Shown piece by piece: positions 1 through 8,400 of a stretch of DNA of 13,236 nt. Below the pieces are notes generated by a model. The model was not told the origin of the DNA, did not search any database, and saw nothing but the letters and a program-made list of their open reading frames with translations. The position numbers were made by a program, and so were the translations under genes. How positions within the stretch are numbered: position 1 is the first letter of the stretch; every line of letters begins with the position of its first letter. This stretch comes from an uncultured Sutterella sp. GTDB lineage: Bacteria; Pseudomonadota; Gammaproteobacteria; Burkholderiales; Burkholderiaceae_F. The DNA is taken from assembly GCA_905213905.1 (NCBI GenBank), contig CAJMKD010000048.1, forward strand, positions 1 through 13,236. Direction: 5' to 3'.

Positions 1-2
1 AG

Positions 3-3000
3 CAGAAGTCTGTTCAGACGGGCAATGTCGCCGTTGCGGCGGCAGGTTCGGCCGACATTGACGAAACGCTCGACGCGACGGGCCTCGTCAAAAACGAAGG
101 CGCAATCACTGCTGGCAAGATCAGCACCGGCACCTTTGAAGGCACCGCAGGCTCGCGCACCGAGGTGACGGGCGAATTTGCCGCCGGAACCGGCGCGACG
201 AACGCGGGCGTGCTCGAAGCGGACTCGATCACGATCACGGCGGGGCGCTATGAAAATGCCGCGGGCGGCGCCACGACGGTTTCGGGCGCTGTGAACGCCG
301 ACGTCGTGAGCAATGCCGGCGGCATGACCCTCGGCACGGTCTCGAATTTCGGCAAAGACAACACCTATGTTCGCGACGGCGCGGACTCCGTACTTACGAT
401 CGCGGACGGCTCGCACTTCTCCGGCACGAACGTGACGTTCACGGGCGGCGGCGACGTGTACGTCTCCGACTTCGACGGCCATGCATCAAATTTCGCTGGA
501 CTCGACGGATCGCTCGGCGAAAACAGCATCACGATCTCGGGCGACGCGCCCTACGAACTGACGGGGGATCATGCGGCGGCGTATCCGGCAGGCACGACGA
601 CCGTCTATGTCGACCGGCTCGGGAGCGAAACGGACGTTTCGATTGAAGCCGGCGGTCGGCTCGTCGCGGGCTCGATCGACTTCGACGGCTCGGGCGGCAC
701 CGCGCATCTCGAGGGCGGGGGGCTCTCGACGACGCTCGGCGAAATTTTCGGCATGCTTTCTGAAAAGTATGTTCTGATCGATGCGGATTCGCCTGACGAC
801 ACGGCGGACGTCGATTCGATGATTCTGGGCGTGGATGCCGTCGACGGCATTCGGGACGAGGTGCTCGCGGGCCTGGATCTTGTGGAAGGCGCGCTCGGCT
901 TCACGGACGAAGCCGTCTCGACCGGCACGGTCGCAGCGGTGGCGGATGCCGTCGCGGATGCGGCCGGCTCGAATGCGGACAAGATCGACGTCGTCTTCGA
1001 CGGCGGCATCTACGGCGATGCCGGGAAGGTCGGCGACCTGACGGTTGAAGACGTCAAAGACCTCTTCGCGGAACAGGCCGGCAAGCCCGGCTCCGCCGTG
1101 ACGAATCCGGGCGTCATTCTCGCAGGCACGTCGCTTGATGCGTCGGGCGACGCCGACAAGGTTCTGACGGTCGGTCCCGAAGGCGAAATCGCGGGCTCGA
1201 TCGGCTTTGAAACCGTGAAGGGCGTCGACGAGATCAAAGTTGACGGCAGCCGGGGTACGCTTGTGGGCGGCGTTCTCGATCCGGAGAAGACGGGCGAACA
1301 CTTCAACTGGACAGACGGCAGCCGCCTCATTGAATCCGAAACCGCCGGCGAAGGCGGTCGTGTCGATATCGGCGAAGAAGGCCGCTACGACTTCGGCAGC
1401 AAGGGCACGGCCGAGAAGCACACCGGCTGGGTCGACGAAGTCGAGAACAACGGACGATTCCATGTCGCCAACGGCGAATACGGGATCAAGGGCGATCTCT
1501 CGACAGGGTCGGCCGGCGAATCGACCGTCGGCGACGATGCGGTTCTCCACACGGGCGGCATCGCTGCGGACGGCCGGGTGACGAACGAGGGCGAAATCGT
1601 CCTTGACGGCGCCTTAGGCTCGCAGCAGATCGCCGTGAACGATGGCGGCGTGCTCGATCAGAAGGGCGCGTTTGACGCGAACGGCAAGGATGCCGTTGTC
1701 GCGGGCGCGGTTCATACCTCGGGCAACTCGGCCTGGCACGACATGACGGTGACTGAAAGCGGCGCCAACCATGTCGCTGCGGGCGGCCGCGAAGACGGCG
1801 GCGTGCTTGACCTCACCCATGGGGGCCGGGACGCCTGGACGGTCGACGAAGGCGGCGAATCGCACTGGAACGAAGTCATTGCGGCGTCCGGTTCGAACGA
1901 CGGCACAGTCTCGGTCGGCGACGATGCAGGCCGCGAAGACGGCGTCAGGGCCGACGATTCGCGCTTTGACGTTGCCGCCGGCGGCGCTTATGTCAACACC
2001 GGCATTCTTGATCTCACGGGTGCGGGCAATGCTGAAATCAGCGGCGCAATCACCACGGGCGATGCCGGCGAAACCCGGTACGACGACCTGACGCTCTCGG
2101 GCGAAGGAACGGACCGCGTTGCCGCCGGCGGCTCGGAAACGGGCGACATTCTTGATCTCACGCAGACGGCCGAGGGCGGCGAGCCCTGGATCATCGAAGC
2201 GGGCGGCAGCGCCGACTGGAACGAAGTGCGCGACGCCGCCGGCACGAACGACGGCACGATCACGGTCGGCACGGGCGAACATTCGGATGACGACGGCGAC
2301 GGCAAGGCCGACGACGGCGACTTCAACGTCGCTGCGGGAGACGACTTCACGAACACGGGCGACCTCGACCTCACGGATGCCGGCAATACCGAAGTTGACG
2401 GCACGGTGACGACGGGCGAGGGCGGCACGACGAAGTACGACGACCTCACCGTGAATCCCGACGGCAACGTCACGGTTGAAGCGGGCGGCAGCGACTCGGG
2501 CGACATTCTCGATCTGATGCCGGGCGGCGACTACGGCATTGAGGAAGGCGGCAAGGCCGACTGGAACGAAATCTGGGTCGGCCGCGGTGAAGGCGATCCT
2601 GACGCGCCTGATCCTTCCGAAGGCGGCGGCTCGTTCACGAACGACGGCGACGCGACGGTCGACAAGGTCGTCGTGGGCGAAGGCGGCGAGTTCGGCAATA
2701 CCGGCCGGCTCGACGGCGGCGAACTCGAGATCGGCGACGGCGGCCTCGTCAATATCACGGGCGGCAGCACCGACTTCGAGAAGACCACGATCGACCGCGG
2801 CGGCTGGCTTGTTGTCGGCAACGGCGAAGCGCCTCAAGCGGACGACAAGGCGGTCTACGACTTCGACGCTTCGAATCCGGTCGAGGGCGACATCTTCGTC
2901 GTGAACAACGGCGAGCTTGTCTTCTCGGGCGAAGGCGTCGACGAATCGTTCGACGACCTCATCAAGGCGCCGCAGCTCCCCGGAGCGCCCGTGAAGGTCG

Positions 3001-4607
3001 TGGTGGGCGGCACGGTTCACGTGGGCGCTCACGGCTCGCTCAATTTCGGCAACGGCACGTATGAGAAGCCTGCTGCCGGCGGCGAAGGCGAAGAAGCCGG
3101 CGGCCGCGGCACGGCGAACGTAGAAACCGGCACGGGGAACCTCTTCTTCGGCAAGGACTCCACGACCGTGATTTCGGTGCCGGGCATCGGCACGGGTCCG
3201 GCCTTTGCGTCCGAAGCGGCGGGCGCGACCGTCACGGTTGAGGACGGCGCCACGCTCATCCTCGGCAACGTGGATGCGGCCGGCCAGTACCTCATCACGG
3301 ACGGGTTCCTCACTGAAGACGGCAGCCTCGTCGGCGGCTGGCTCGACGAGGAGCACCTCTACGCGCTCAACGAAGACGGCACGGGCCTCGACTGGGTGCT
3401 CGACCTCGGGTTCGACAACGACTCGATCTGGGTCGACGTTGCCTACGCCGACATCCGCACCGAGTATCCGGACATGGTGCAGCCCGGCAACGTCAACGAC
3501 GCGCTGCAGCACGGATCCGACCCGCGCGGTCCGCAGGATGTGTTCCTCAACGAGGTTCTGAAGGACAAGACGATCGGCGCCGCCGAAAAGACGCGGATCA
3601 TCAACTCGGTTGCGCAGATCGGGGCGGCGGGCGGCGTCTTCGGCTCGGCCTTTGACGGCATGAGCTCGGCGGTCGATTCGCTCGAGAGCCGCGTCTCGTT
3701 TGCGGGCGAAACGTTTACCCATTCGGGCCGCATGGTCTCCGGCGAGACGGGCACCGACCTTTGGGCGACGGTGCTCGGCGGCACGCATGAAACCGACAGC
3801 CTCTCGTCCTCCGGCAAGATGTCTGGCGGCTACGAGACGGACGTCTACGGGATCATGGCCGGCCTCGATCATCGCCTCGAAGGGCAGAACGCGCGCCTCG
3901 GCATTGCGCTTTCCTACCAGGACGGCGATCTCGAGAGCACGGGCGACTGGCTGAAGGCGCAGAACGACTATCAGACGTTCGGCATCCAGGCTTACGCGAA
4001 CTACTCGCCCAGCGAGCATTTCAACCTGATCGGGTCCTTCGGGTACTTCCGCAATTCGGCGGAGGTTTCGATGGGTCTCCCGGCGGCCTCGAAGACGTTC
4101 CGCAAGGCTTCGGCCGATGTGGACGCCAACATGATCGCCGCCGCCGTGCGCGCCGAAGGGCGCTTCGACCTCGGACCCGTTTCGGTGATTCCGCACGCGG
4201 GCGTGCGCATGCTCGTTCAGGACGCGGGCGCCTACGACACGAAGCTCGACGGCCGCAAGGCCTTCAGGAGCGACGCGCAGTCGACGACGACCGGCCAGAT
4301 CCCGATCGGCGTGGCATTCCGCGGCGACTTTTCGACGGCCTCCGGCTGGACCTTCCGGCCGACCGCCGACGTCACGGTGATGCCGCAGTTCGGCGACAAG
4401 GACGTGAAGACGACCGTCACGGGCGCCGACACCGGCATCGCGGAAGCCGTTTCGGGCGAAATGACCGGGAGCCTCGTTGCAACGGGCGCACTCGGCATCC
4501 AGGCTGAAAAGGGCGGCTGGACGGTCGGTGCGGGCTGCTCGTACACGGGCGGCTCCGCAGGCAAGTCGGACACCGTGTTCAACGTGAATGTCCGCTGGCG
4601 CTTCTGA
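3..4607 (+). CDS. Autotransporter (type Va) adhesin-like protein, 5'-truncated by window edge
   Basis: The frame is open from the window's first bases, so the GTG at 165 is only an internal codon and the true start and signal peptide lie upstream. About 1,534 residues are visible. The passenger is Gly/Asp/Thr-rich and almost free of Cys and Lys, full of short strand-like repeats (for example VTNEGEIVLDG, AAGGSETGDILDL) as expected of a right-handed beta-helix. It contains long tandem repeats at about 1770-2650. An alpha-helical-looking segment (SVAQIGAAGGVFGSAFDGM, about 3606-3665) leads into the translocator. From about 3756 (DLWATVLGG) to the end, some 283 residues of alternating aromatic/hydrophobic strands form the C-terminal beta-barrel, closing on VNVRWRF with the terminal Phe typical of outer-membrane proteins. 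By family knowledge the barrel sits in the outer membrane and the passenger is displayed outside. A role in adhesion or colonisation is inference. The ligand is unknown. Confidence 0.88.
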   Translation, partial: QKSVQTGNVAVAAAGSADIDETLDATGLVKNEGAITAGKISTGTFEGTAGSRTEVTGEFAAGTGATNAGVLEADSITITAGRYENAAGGATTVSGAVNADVVSNAGGMTLGTVSNFGKDNTYVRDGADSVLTIADGSHFSGTNVTFTGGGDVYVSDFDGHASNFAGLDGSLGENSITISGDAPYELTGDHAAAYPAGTTTVYVDRLGSETDVSIEAGGRLVAGSIDFDGSGGTAHLEGGGLSTTLGEIFGMLSEKYVLIDADSPDDTADVDSMILGVDAVDGIRDEVLAGLDLVEGALGFTDEAVSTGTVAAVADAVADAAGSNADKIDVVFDGGIYGDAGKVGDLTVEDVKDLFAEQAGKPGSAVTNPGVILAGTSLDASGDADKVLTVGPEGEIAGSIGFETVKGVDEIKVDGSRGTLVGGVLDPEKTGEHFNWTDGSRLIESETAGEGGRVDIGEEGRYDFGSKGTAEKHTGWVDEVENNGRFHVANGEYGIKGDLSTGSAGESTVGDDAVLHTGGIAADGRVTNEGEIVLDGALGSQQIAVNDGGVLDQKGAFDANGKDAVVAGAVHTSGNSAWHDMTVTESGANHVAAGGREDGGVLDLTHGGRDAWTVDEGGESHWNEVIAASGSNDGTVSVGDDAGREDGVRADDSRFDVAAGGAYVNTGILDLTGAGNAEISGAITTGDAGETRYDDLTLSGEGTDRVAAGGSETGDILDLTQTAEGGEPWIIEAGGSADWNEVRDAAGTNDGTITVGTGEHSDDDGDGKADDGDFNVAAGDDFTNTGDLDLTDAGNTEVDGTVTTGEGGTTKYDDLTVNPDGNVTVEAGGSDSGDILDLMPGGDYGIEEGGKADWNEIWVGRGEGDPDAPDPSEGGGSFTNDGDATVDKVVVGEGGEFGNTGRLDGGELEIGDGGLVNITGGSTDFEKTTIDRGGWLVVGNGEAPQADDKAVYDFDASNPVEGDIFVVNNGELVFSGEGVDESFDDLIKAPQLPGAPVKVVVGGTVHVGAHGSLNFGNGTYEKPAAGGEGEEAGGRGTANVETGTGNLFFGKDSTTVISVPGIGTGPAFASEAAGATVTVEDGATLILGNVDAAGQYLITDGFLTEDGSLVGGWLDEEHLYALNEDGTGLDWVLDLGFDNDSIWVDVAYADIRTEYPDMVQPGNVNDALQHGSDPRGPQDVFLNEVLKDKTIGAAEKTRIINSVAQIGAAGGVFGSAFDGMSSAVDSLESRVSFAGETFTHSGRMVSGETGTDLWATVLGGTHETDSLSSSGKMSGGYETDVYGIMAGLDHRLEGQNARLGIALSYQDGDLESTGDWLKAQNDYQTFGIQAYANYSPSEHFNLIGSFGYFRNSAEVSMGLPAASKTFRKASADVDANMIAAAVRAEGRFDLGPVSVIPHAGVRMLVQDAGAYDTKLDGRKAFRSDAQSTTTGQIPIGVAFRGDFSTASGWTFRPTADVTVMPQFGDKDVKTTVTGADTGIAEAVSGEMTGSLVATGALGIQAEKGGWTVGAGCSYTGGSAGKSDTVFNVNVRWRF
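1770..2650 (+). repeat. Tandem passenger repeats of about 115-119 codons in the first autotransporter
   Basis: Two full units and a partial third are visible: 1770-2114 (115 codons), 2115-2471 (119 codons), and a third starting at 2472 that decays after about 2600. Each begins with a (R/H/T)V(A/E)AGGS/R-like motif. Each then runs through DILDL or VLDL, an EAGG..WNEV segment, NDGTITVG or NDGTVSVG, FNVAAG or FDVAAG, TNTGDLDLT or VNTGILDLT, and TTG..GET/GTT(R/K)YDDLT. The units match at protein level with diverged DNA, so the duplication is old rather than a fresh slippage product. This is probably a set of beta-helix coil blocks that lengthen the passenger stalk. Confidence 0.8.
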
Positions 4608-4670
4608 CGCCCTGTTCTGCGTTCGCCGCAACGGAGGGCTTTGTCCCTTCGCTGCGGCGAAAAGGGCGTC
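4606..4670 (+). repeat. Nested 65-base inverted repeat overlapping the autotransporter stop codon
   Basis: Three nested stems can be read. GACGCCCT (4606-4613) pairs with AGGGCGTC (4663-4670), TTCGCCGC (4622-4629) pairs with GCGGCGAA (4654-4661), and the inner GGAGGG pairs with CCCTTC. The outer arm starts inside the TGA stop. No T-tract follows, so an intrinsic terminator is not well supported. An mRNA 3'-end stabilising or processing stem, or a Rho-associated end, is equally possible. Confidence 0.6.
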
Positions 4671-4947
4671 GGAATTCGGCCGCCATGACGGTGCTTTCGT
4701 TCTGCTCCGGCAAAGCGAAAGCACGTGCGCGGCATGGACCGGATTGTTCATTGCGGCAGAAAGCCGGAGAAGGCCGCATAGGACCTCAAGAGCAATGCGC
4801 GTCATGGTTTCGCAGCCGCGTGCGGCAAAAGACGCCTTTTGCCTCTTTTGAACGCAAGGCAGTGTTCGAACGGGATCAGGAATGTGCATGAACGGGCCGC
4901 AGCCTTTATCTTTGCCGGTCCGATTTTCACAACGCAAGGAAAAAACT
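4608..4947. other. 340-base intergenic region rich in hairpins, no convincing gene
   Basis: No believable coding region is seen between the first autotransporter and the helix-turn-helix gene. The short frames here lack ribosome-binding sites. The stretch holds the nested repeat at 4606-4670, a 9-bp perfect stem GTGCTTTCG/CGAAAGCAC (4691-4699 with 4716-4724), a GCGGC/GCCGC stem near 4753-4778, and the terminator-like hairpin at 4824-4849. The promoter of the downstream gene is presumably between 4850 and 4935, but I find no clear -35/-10 pair. Confidence 0.5.
4824..4849 (+). terminator. Probable rho-independent terminator
   Basis: A perfect 8-bp stem GGCAAAAG/CTTTTGCC (4824-4831 with 4836-4843) with the 4-base loop ACGC is followed at once by TCTTTT. 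It lies about 220 bases past the autotransporter stop and about 100 bases before the next start codon. It would insulate the helix-turn-helix gene from read-through. The stem is AT-containing and so only moderately stable. Confidence 0.55.
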
Positions 4948-5376
4948 ATGTCGGTTCAGCTTTCCCTCTTCGGCGAAGAAACGGATCACATTGCCTGCGG
5001 CAATGCCGCATCGCTTCAGGCAGCTTCGGAGGCGCCGCCTTCGGCCGCGTCTCTCGGCGCAGATCCGGGAGCGTGGATTCAGCTTCGCCGTCAAGCCCTC
5101 GATCTTTTTCAGCGCGACTACGGCTACAGAAAAGTTGCTTCACTGCTCGGCATTTCGGTTTACACAGTTCGCGAATGGGCGCGGGCATATAGGAAAGGCG
5201 AATTCACCGCTGAGCCTTCACGACGTTTTTATTCCGCCGAAGAACAGGTGCGGATCGCCGCCATGAGCAAATCGGGCATGCAGCCGGCAGAAATAGCCAG
5301 GCTGCTGCAGATTCCGGTGCGGTCCGTGCGGTCGATTCTGGCGCGGAATCGCAGGGAAGCCGGTGCGGCGGACTGA
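4948..5376 (+). CDS. Small helix-turn-helix protein (transposase OrfA-like) with N-terminal beta-clamp motif
   Basis: 142 aa from the ATG at 4948, chosen over the in-frame ATG at 4882 because AAGGA sits 7 bases upstream of it. Residues 4-8 read QLSLF, an exact match to the established sliding-clamp-binding consensus QL(S/D)LF. A low-complexity linker (about 17-40) follows. Then come two helix-turn-helix-like segments: about 55-84, with YGYRKVASLLGIS..TVREW as in the N-terminal domains of IS3-type OrfA proteins, and about 98-135, with AEIARLLQIPVRSVRSIL. No DDE catalytic domain follows in any frame, and no insertion-sequence inverted repeats were found around it. It may therefore be a domesticated OrfA or a DNA-binding regulator. 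It lies 65 bases upstream of the second autotransporter on the same strand, so co-transcription and local regulation are possible. Its target is unknown. Confidence 0.75.
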   Translation: MSVQLSLFGEETDHIACGNAASLQAASEAPPSAASLGADPGAWIQLRRQALDLFQRDYGYRKVASLLGISVYTVREWARAYRKGEFTAEPSRRFYSAEEQVRIAAMSKSGMQPAEIARLLQIPVRSVRSILARNRREAGAAD

Positions 5377-5441
5377 ACCGGCTTGTTCAACCAACCATCG
5401 GGGCGGTGCCGCCTGCGAGCATAGGTCGGCGCCGAATTCGT

Positions 5442-8400
5442 ATGAAAAAGCAAACTTTGACGCTCGCGGCTGCTGCGGTCGCAGGAGCGTTATCTTCATC
5501 TTCTGCTTCGGCCATGACGCCCGAAGCGTTTTGCACGGCCGTGGGCGGCACGTATTCACCGTCGACAATGGTCTGTCATCTGAGCGTCGACAAGGAGAAC
5601 ACCTCGGGCGCGGACGTCATGCTGATCCACTTGTTCAACCGCTCCGAGTCGATCACCGGGGGCGAGTTCTATATCGACGGCAGCAATTTTCCGGGCACCG
5701 CGCAGTTCACGCTGACGGCGGGCAGCACCGCGACGCTGCGCTTCACCGGCTCGACCGTCCGCTTTGCGGGCGGCGCGGAAAACGCGTTCGGTCTCGGCGC
5801 GCTCGGCTACGGCCCCGCTGCGCGAGGCACGCTCAACATCACGAACGGATCCCTCGGCTTTTCCGACGGCGGGGCCTGGGCGCTTTCGGTCAATTCGCCC
5901 TTGTCGGTCGTGAATCTGCTCAACTCCGTTGCAACCATCGCAGGCGGCGCAACGAATGCCGGCATCTACATGATGACGTCCGGCTCAGGCAGTTCGGCGA
6001 TCAATATTGACACACGCTCGACACTTGCCGTCGACGGCCTCTTCAAGAGCGGCATCGGCACCATGGCGGCTTCAATGGGATTGACGGCGCAGGCGACGAT
6101 CCGGAACAGCGGCGTGCTCACGATCAACGGCGCAGAAGGCGCGTACGGCATTGACGTGATGGCCGACGGCGCAGGAAGCGTCGGCACGATTGAGACGACC
6201 CAAGGCGGCGACACGACCGTGACGGGCATTCAGTACGGCGCCGTCAACGGCGGCGGCGCGTCCTTCGTCAATACCGGTGGTAGCCTCGTCATTGCGCAAA
6301 ATGGATTGGCCGCGCTCGTGCGCGGCGGCGGGACCGGCGCCATCGAAAACAGCAGTTCGGGCGAGCTCACCCTATCGGCGGATCAAGGGAGCCAGCTCAC
6401 GGGCAATTACGGCATCAATGCGCTCGCTTTCCAAAGCGCAGCGGATGCGGCTTCGGATGAAAGCAGCGCAGAGCTCGTCAATTCGTCGGGCGGCCGCCTA
6501 TCAATTCTTGGCGGCGCTGCCGCAGACGGATCGGCGGGCATCATGGCGATGGCCTACAACGAAGGCGCTGGGACAACGCATGCCGTGCTCCGAAATGATG
6601 CTTCCGGGACAGTCGTGATCGATTCCGGTCACGGATCTGCCGAAGGGACCGCGGGCATTTCCGTCCTCGCGCAGGGCGAGGGCGCCACTGCCGAAGTCAC
6701 GAATGCGGTGGGCGGGGTCATGACGATCACGGGCGACAGCAGCAACGGCGGCTACGGCATCGGCTTTCTCGCGATGTCGGGCGGCACGGGCTCGATCGTC
6801 AACAACGGCACGCTCACCATGGACGCGCATGCCATATACGGCTTCACGGACGGCGGCGAGTCGCAGGGCAGCTTCACCAACACGGGCACCGTCAATGCGG
6901 CGGCCGAGCTCATGTTCGAATCGAAAGAGACAGTGGTGAAGGGCGAGCTCCCGATCGAGCTGCTGAAGCCCGCGAATCCCGCAAATCCCGGAGAGGGCGG
7001 CTGGACTCAGGCGACCGAAGCGCTCGCGAGCTACGCATCGTCCTATGAAGCGAATATTTGGACGATGAAGGACGACTGGGCGCAGCATTCGACCTGGACG
7101 GGCGGCACGCTCAACTTCACCGACATCGACGCCGATTCAGCGGATGCCGCTTTTCTTCAGAATGCATTCACGAGCGCCAAAGGCGACGGCGTCGAGATCC
7201 TGTTCAAGGGCGAAGCGCTCGGCGACGCAGCGCTTCCGTCGGGGGCTGCGCCGAAATTCACTGCCGCACATGCAAACGAGCTGATTGCGAAGGGCTACGC
7301 AGGATCGGTCGTCACGAACATTGATCTCGATGCGTCGGCTGCGGACGGCAGCCGCACGGCGCTTGTGGTCGGGGGCGATTCGGCGGACGGCATCCGGGAT
7401 TCCTTCGGCTTCCGGCGGCTGCGCGGCGTTTCGTCGCTTCGCATTGAAGGCGGCCGACAATTCGTCCTTGCAGGCGACGCCGACGGCGGCGCGCTTATCG
7501 AAGGCGGCGCCCCAGTGACTGTTGCGGCGGGCGGCACGCTCGCCCTCGGCGTTGAAGCGGATGCCGGGCAGTCCCGGGGGACGCTTGAAGCCGTCACGCT
7601 GGAAGAAGGCAGGCTTGAGGCTCGAAGCGGCGCCTTCTCGGCCGCTTCTCTGCACGGGACCGGCGAAGTCCGCGTGAAGGCGGGCGCAGAGCTCGACATT
7701 CGCGATGCGGAAATAACAGGCTCCGTGCGCAACGAGGGCGCATTGACGGCGCAGACGATCAAGGTTTCGGGCGGCACGCTTTCGAGCAGCGGCACGCTCA
7801 AAGCCGACGGGCGGGTAACCATTGAATCCACAGCGAAGCTGGCGGTCGACGGCGCGTTCGCCGCCGATACGCTCGACGTCAAAGGCGTTGTCGTCAAAGG
7901 CGCACGGGCCGAGATCGTTTTGGGCGCTGCGGCGCAGGCCCTCGAGGCCGAAGCGGCGCCGGCGCAGCTGCGCTCGGTGCCCGAAGAAGAGGCGTCTCAG
8001 CCTCAGTTCGGCATCCGTCCGTCCGAGGACGACGGCAATGAAGGCAGGACGGACGCTGCGGCGCCCGCTGCAGCATCCGCCGATCGAAAGGCTCAAGCGC
8101 CGACGCCGGCGCTCGGGCACGCTTATGCCGCTTTCGATGCGGCGGCCCGGCTGGCCGGGGCGGCGGAAGCGGGCGCGGCGCCTGACCGTCACGGCCTCTG
8201 GGTGAAGCTTCTCGCGAACGACAGCCGGTTCGAAGCGGTTCGCGGCGCGGGCGCCTACGACTTCGAAACGGAGGGCGCCATGCTCGGCGCCGAGGCGCAG
8301 CTCACGCATTCGGCCAAGGCGGGCGTCGCTTTCGGCTGGCTCGACGGCGATATGAAGTTCAACCGGTTGAACTTTTCCTGGACGGGCTATGCGGTGAATC

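Noticed and set aside
1614..4937. A 1,107-codon open frame on the minus strand opposite the first autotransporter
   Set aside because: Its translation is Arg/Ala/Val/His-rich with no domain-like features. It mirrors the strong codon bias of the plus-strand gene, whose barrel and terminal Phe are unmistakable. Long antisense frames of this kind are expected in GC-rich, Gly/Asp-rich genes.
4882..4947. Upstream in-frame ATG for the helix-turn-helix protein
   Set aside because: No ribosome-binding site precedes it, whereas AAGGA precedes the ATG at 4948. The shorter form also puts the clamp motif at the extreme N-terminus as in other clamp-binding proteins.
4948..5376. Complete IS3-type insertion sequence around the helix-turn-helix gene
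   Set aside because: No OrfB or DDE domain, no frameshift partner and no flanking inverted or direct repeats were found. The next gene starts 65 bases later and is an intact autotransporter.
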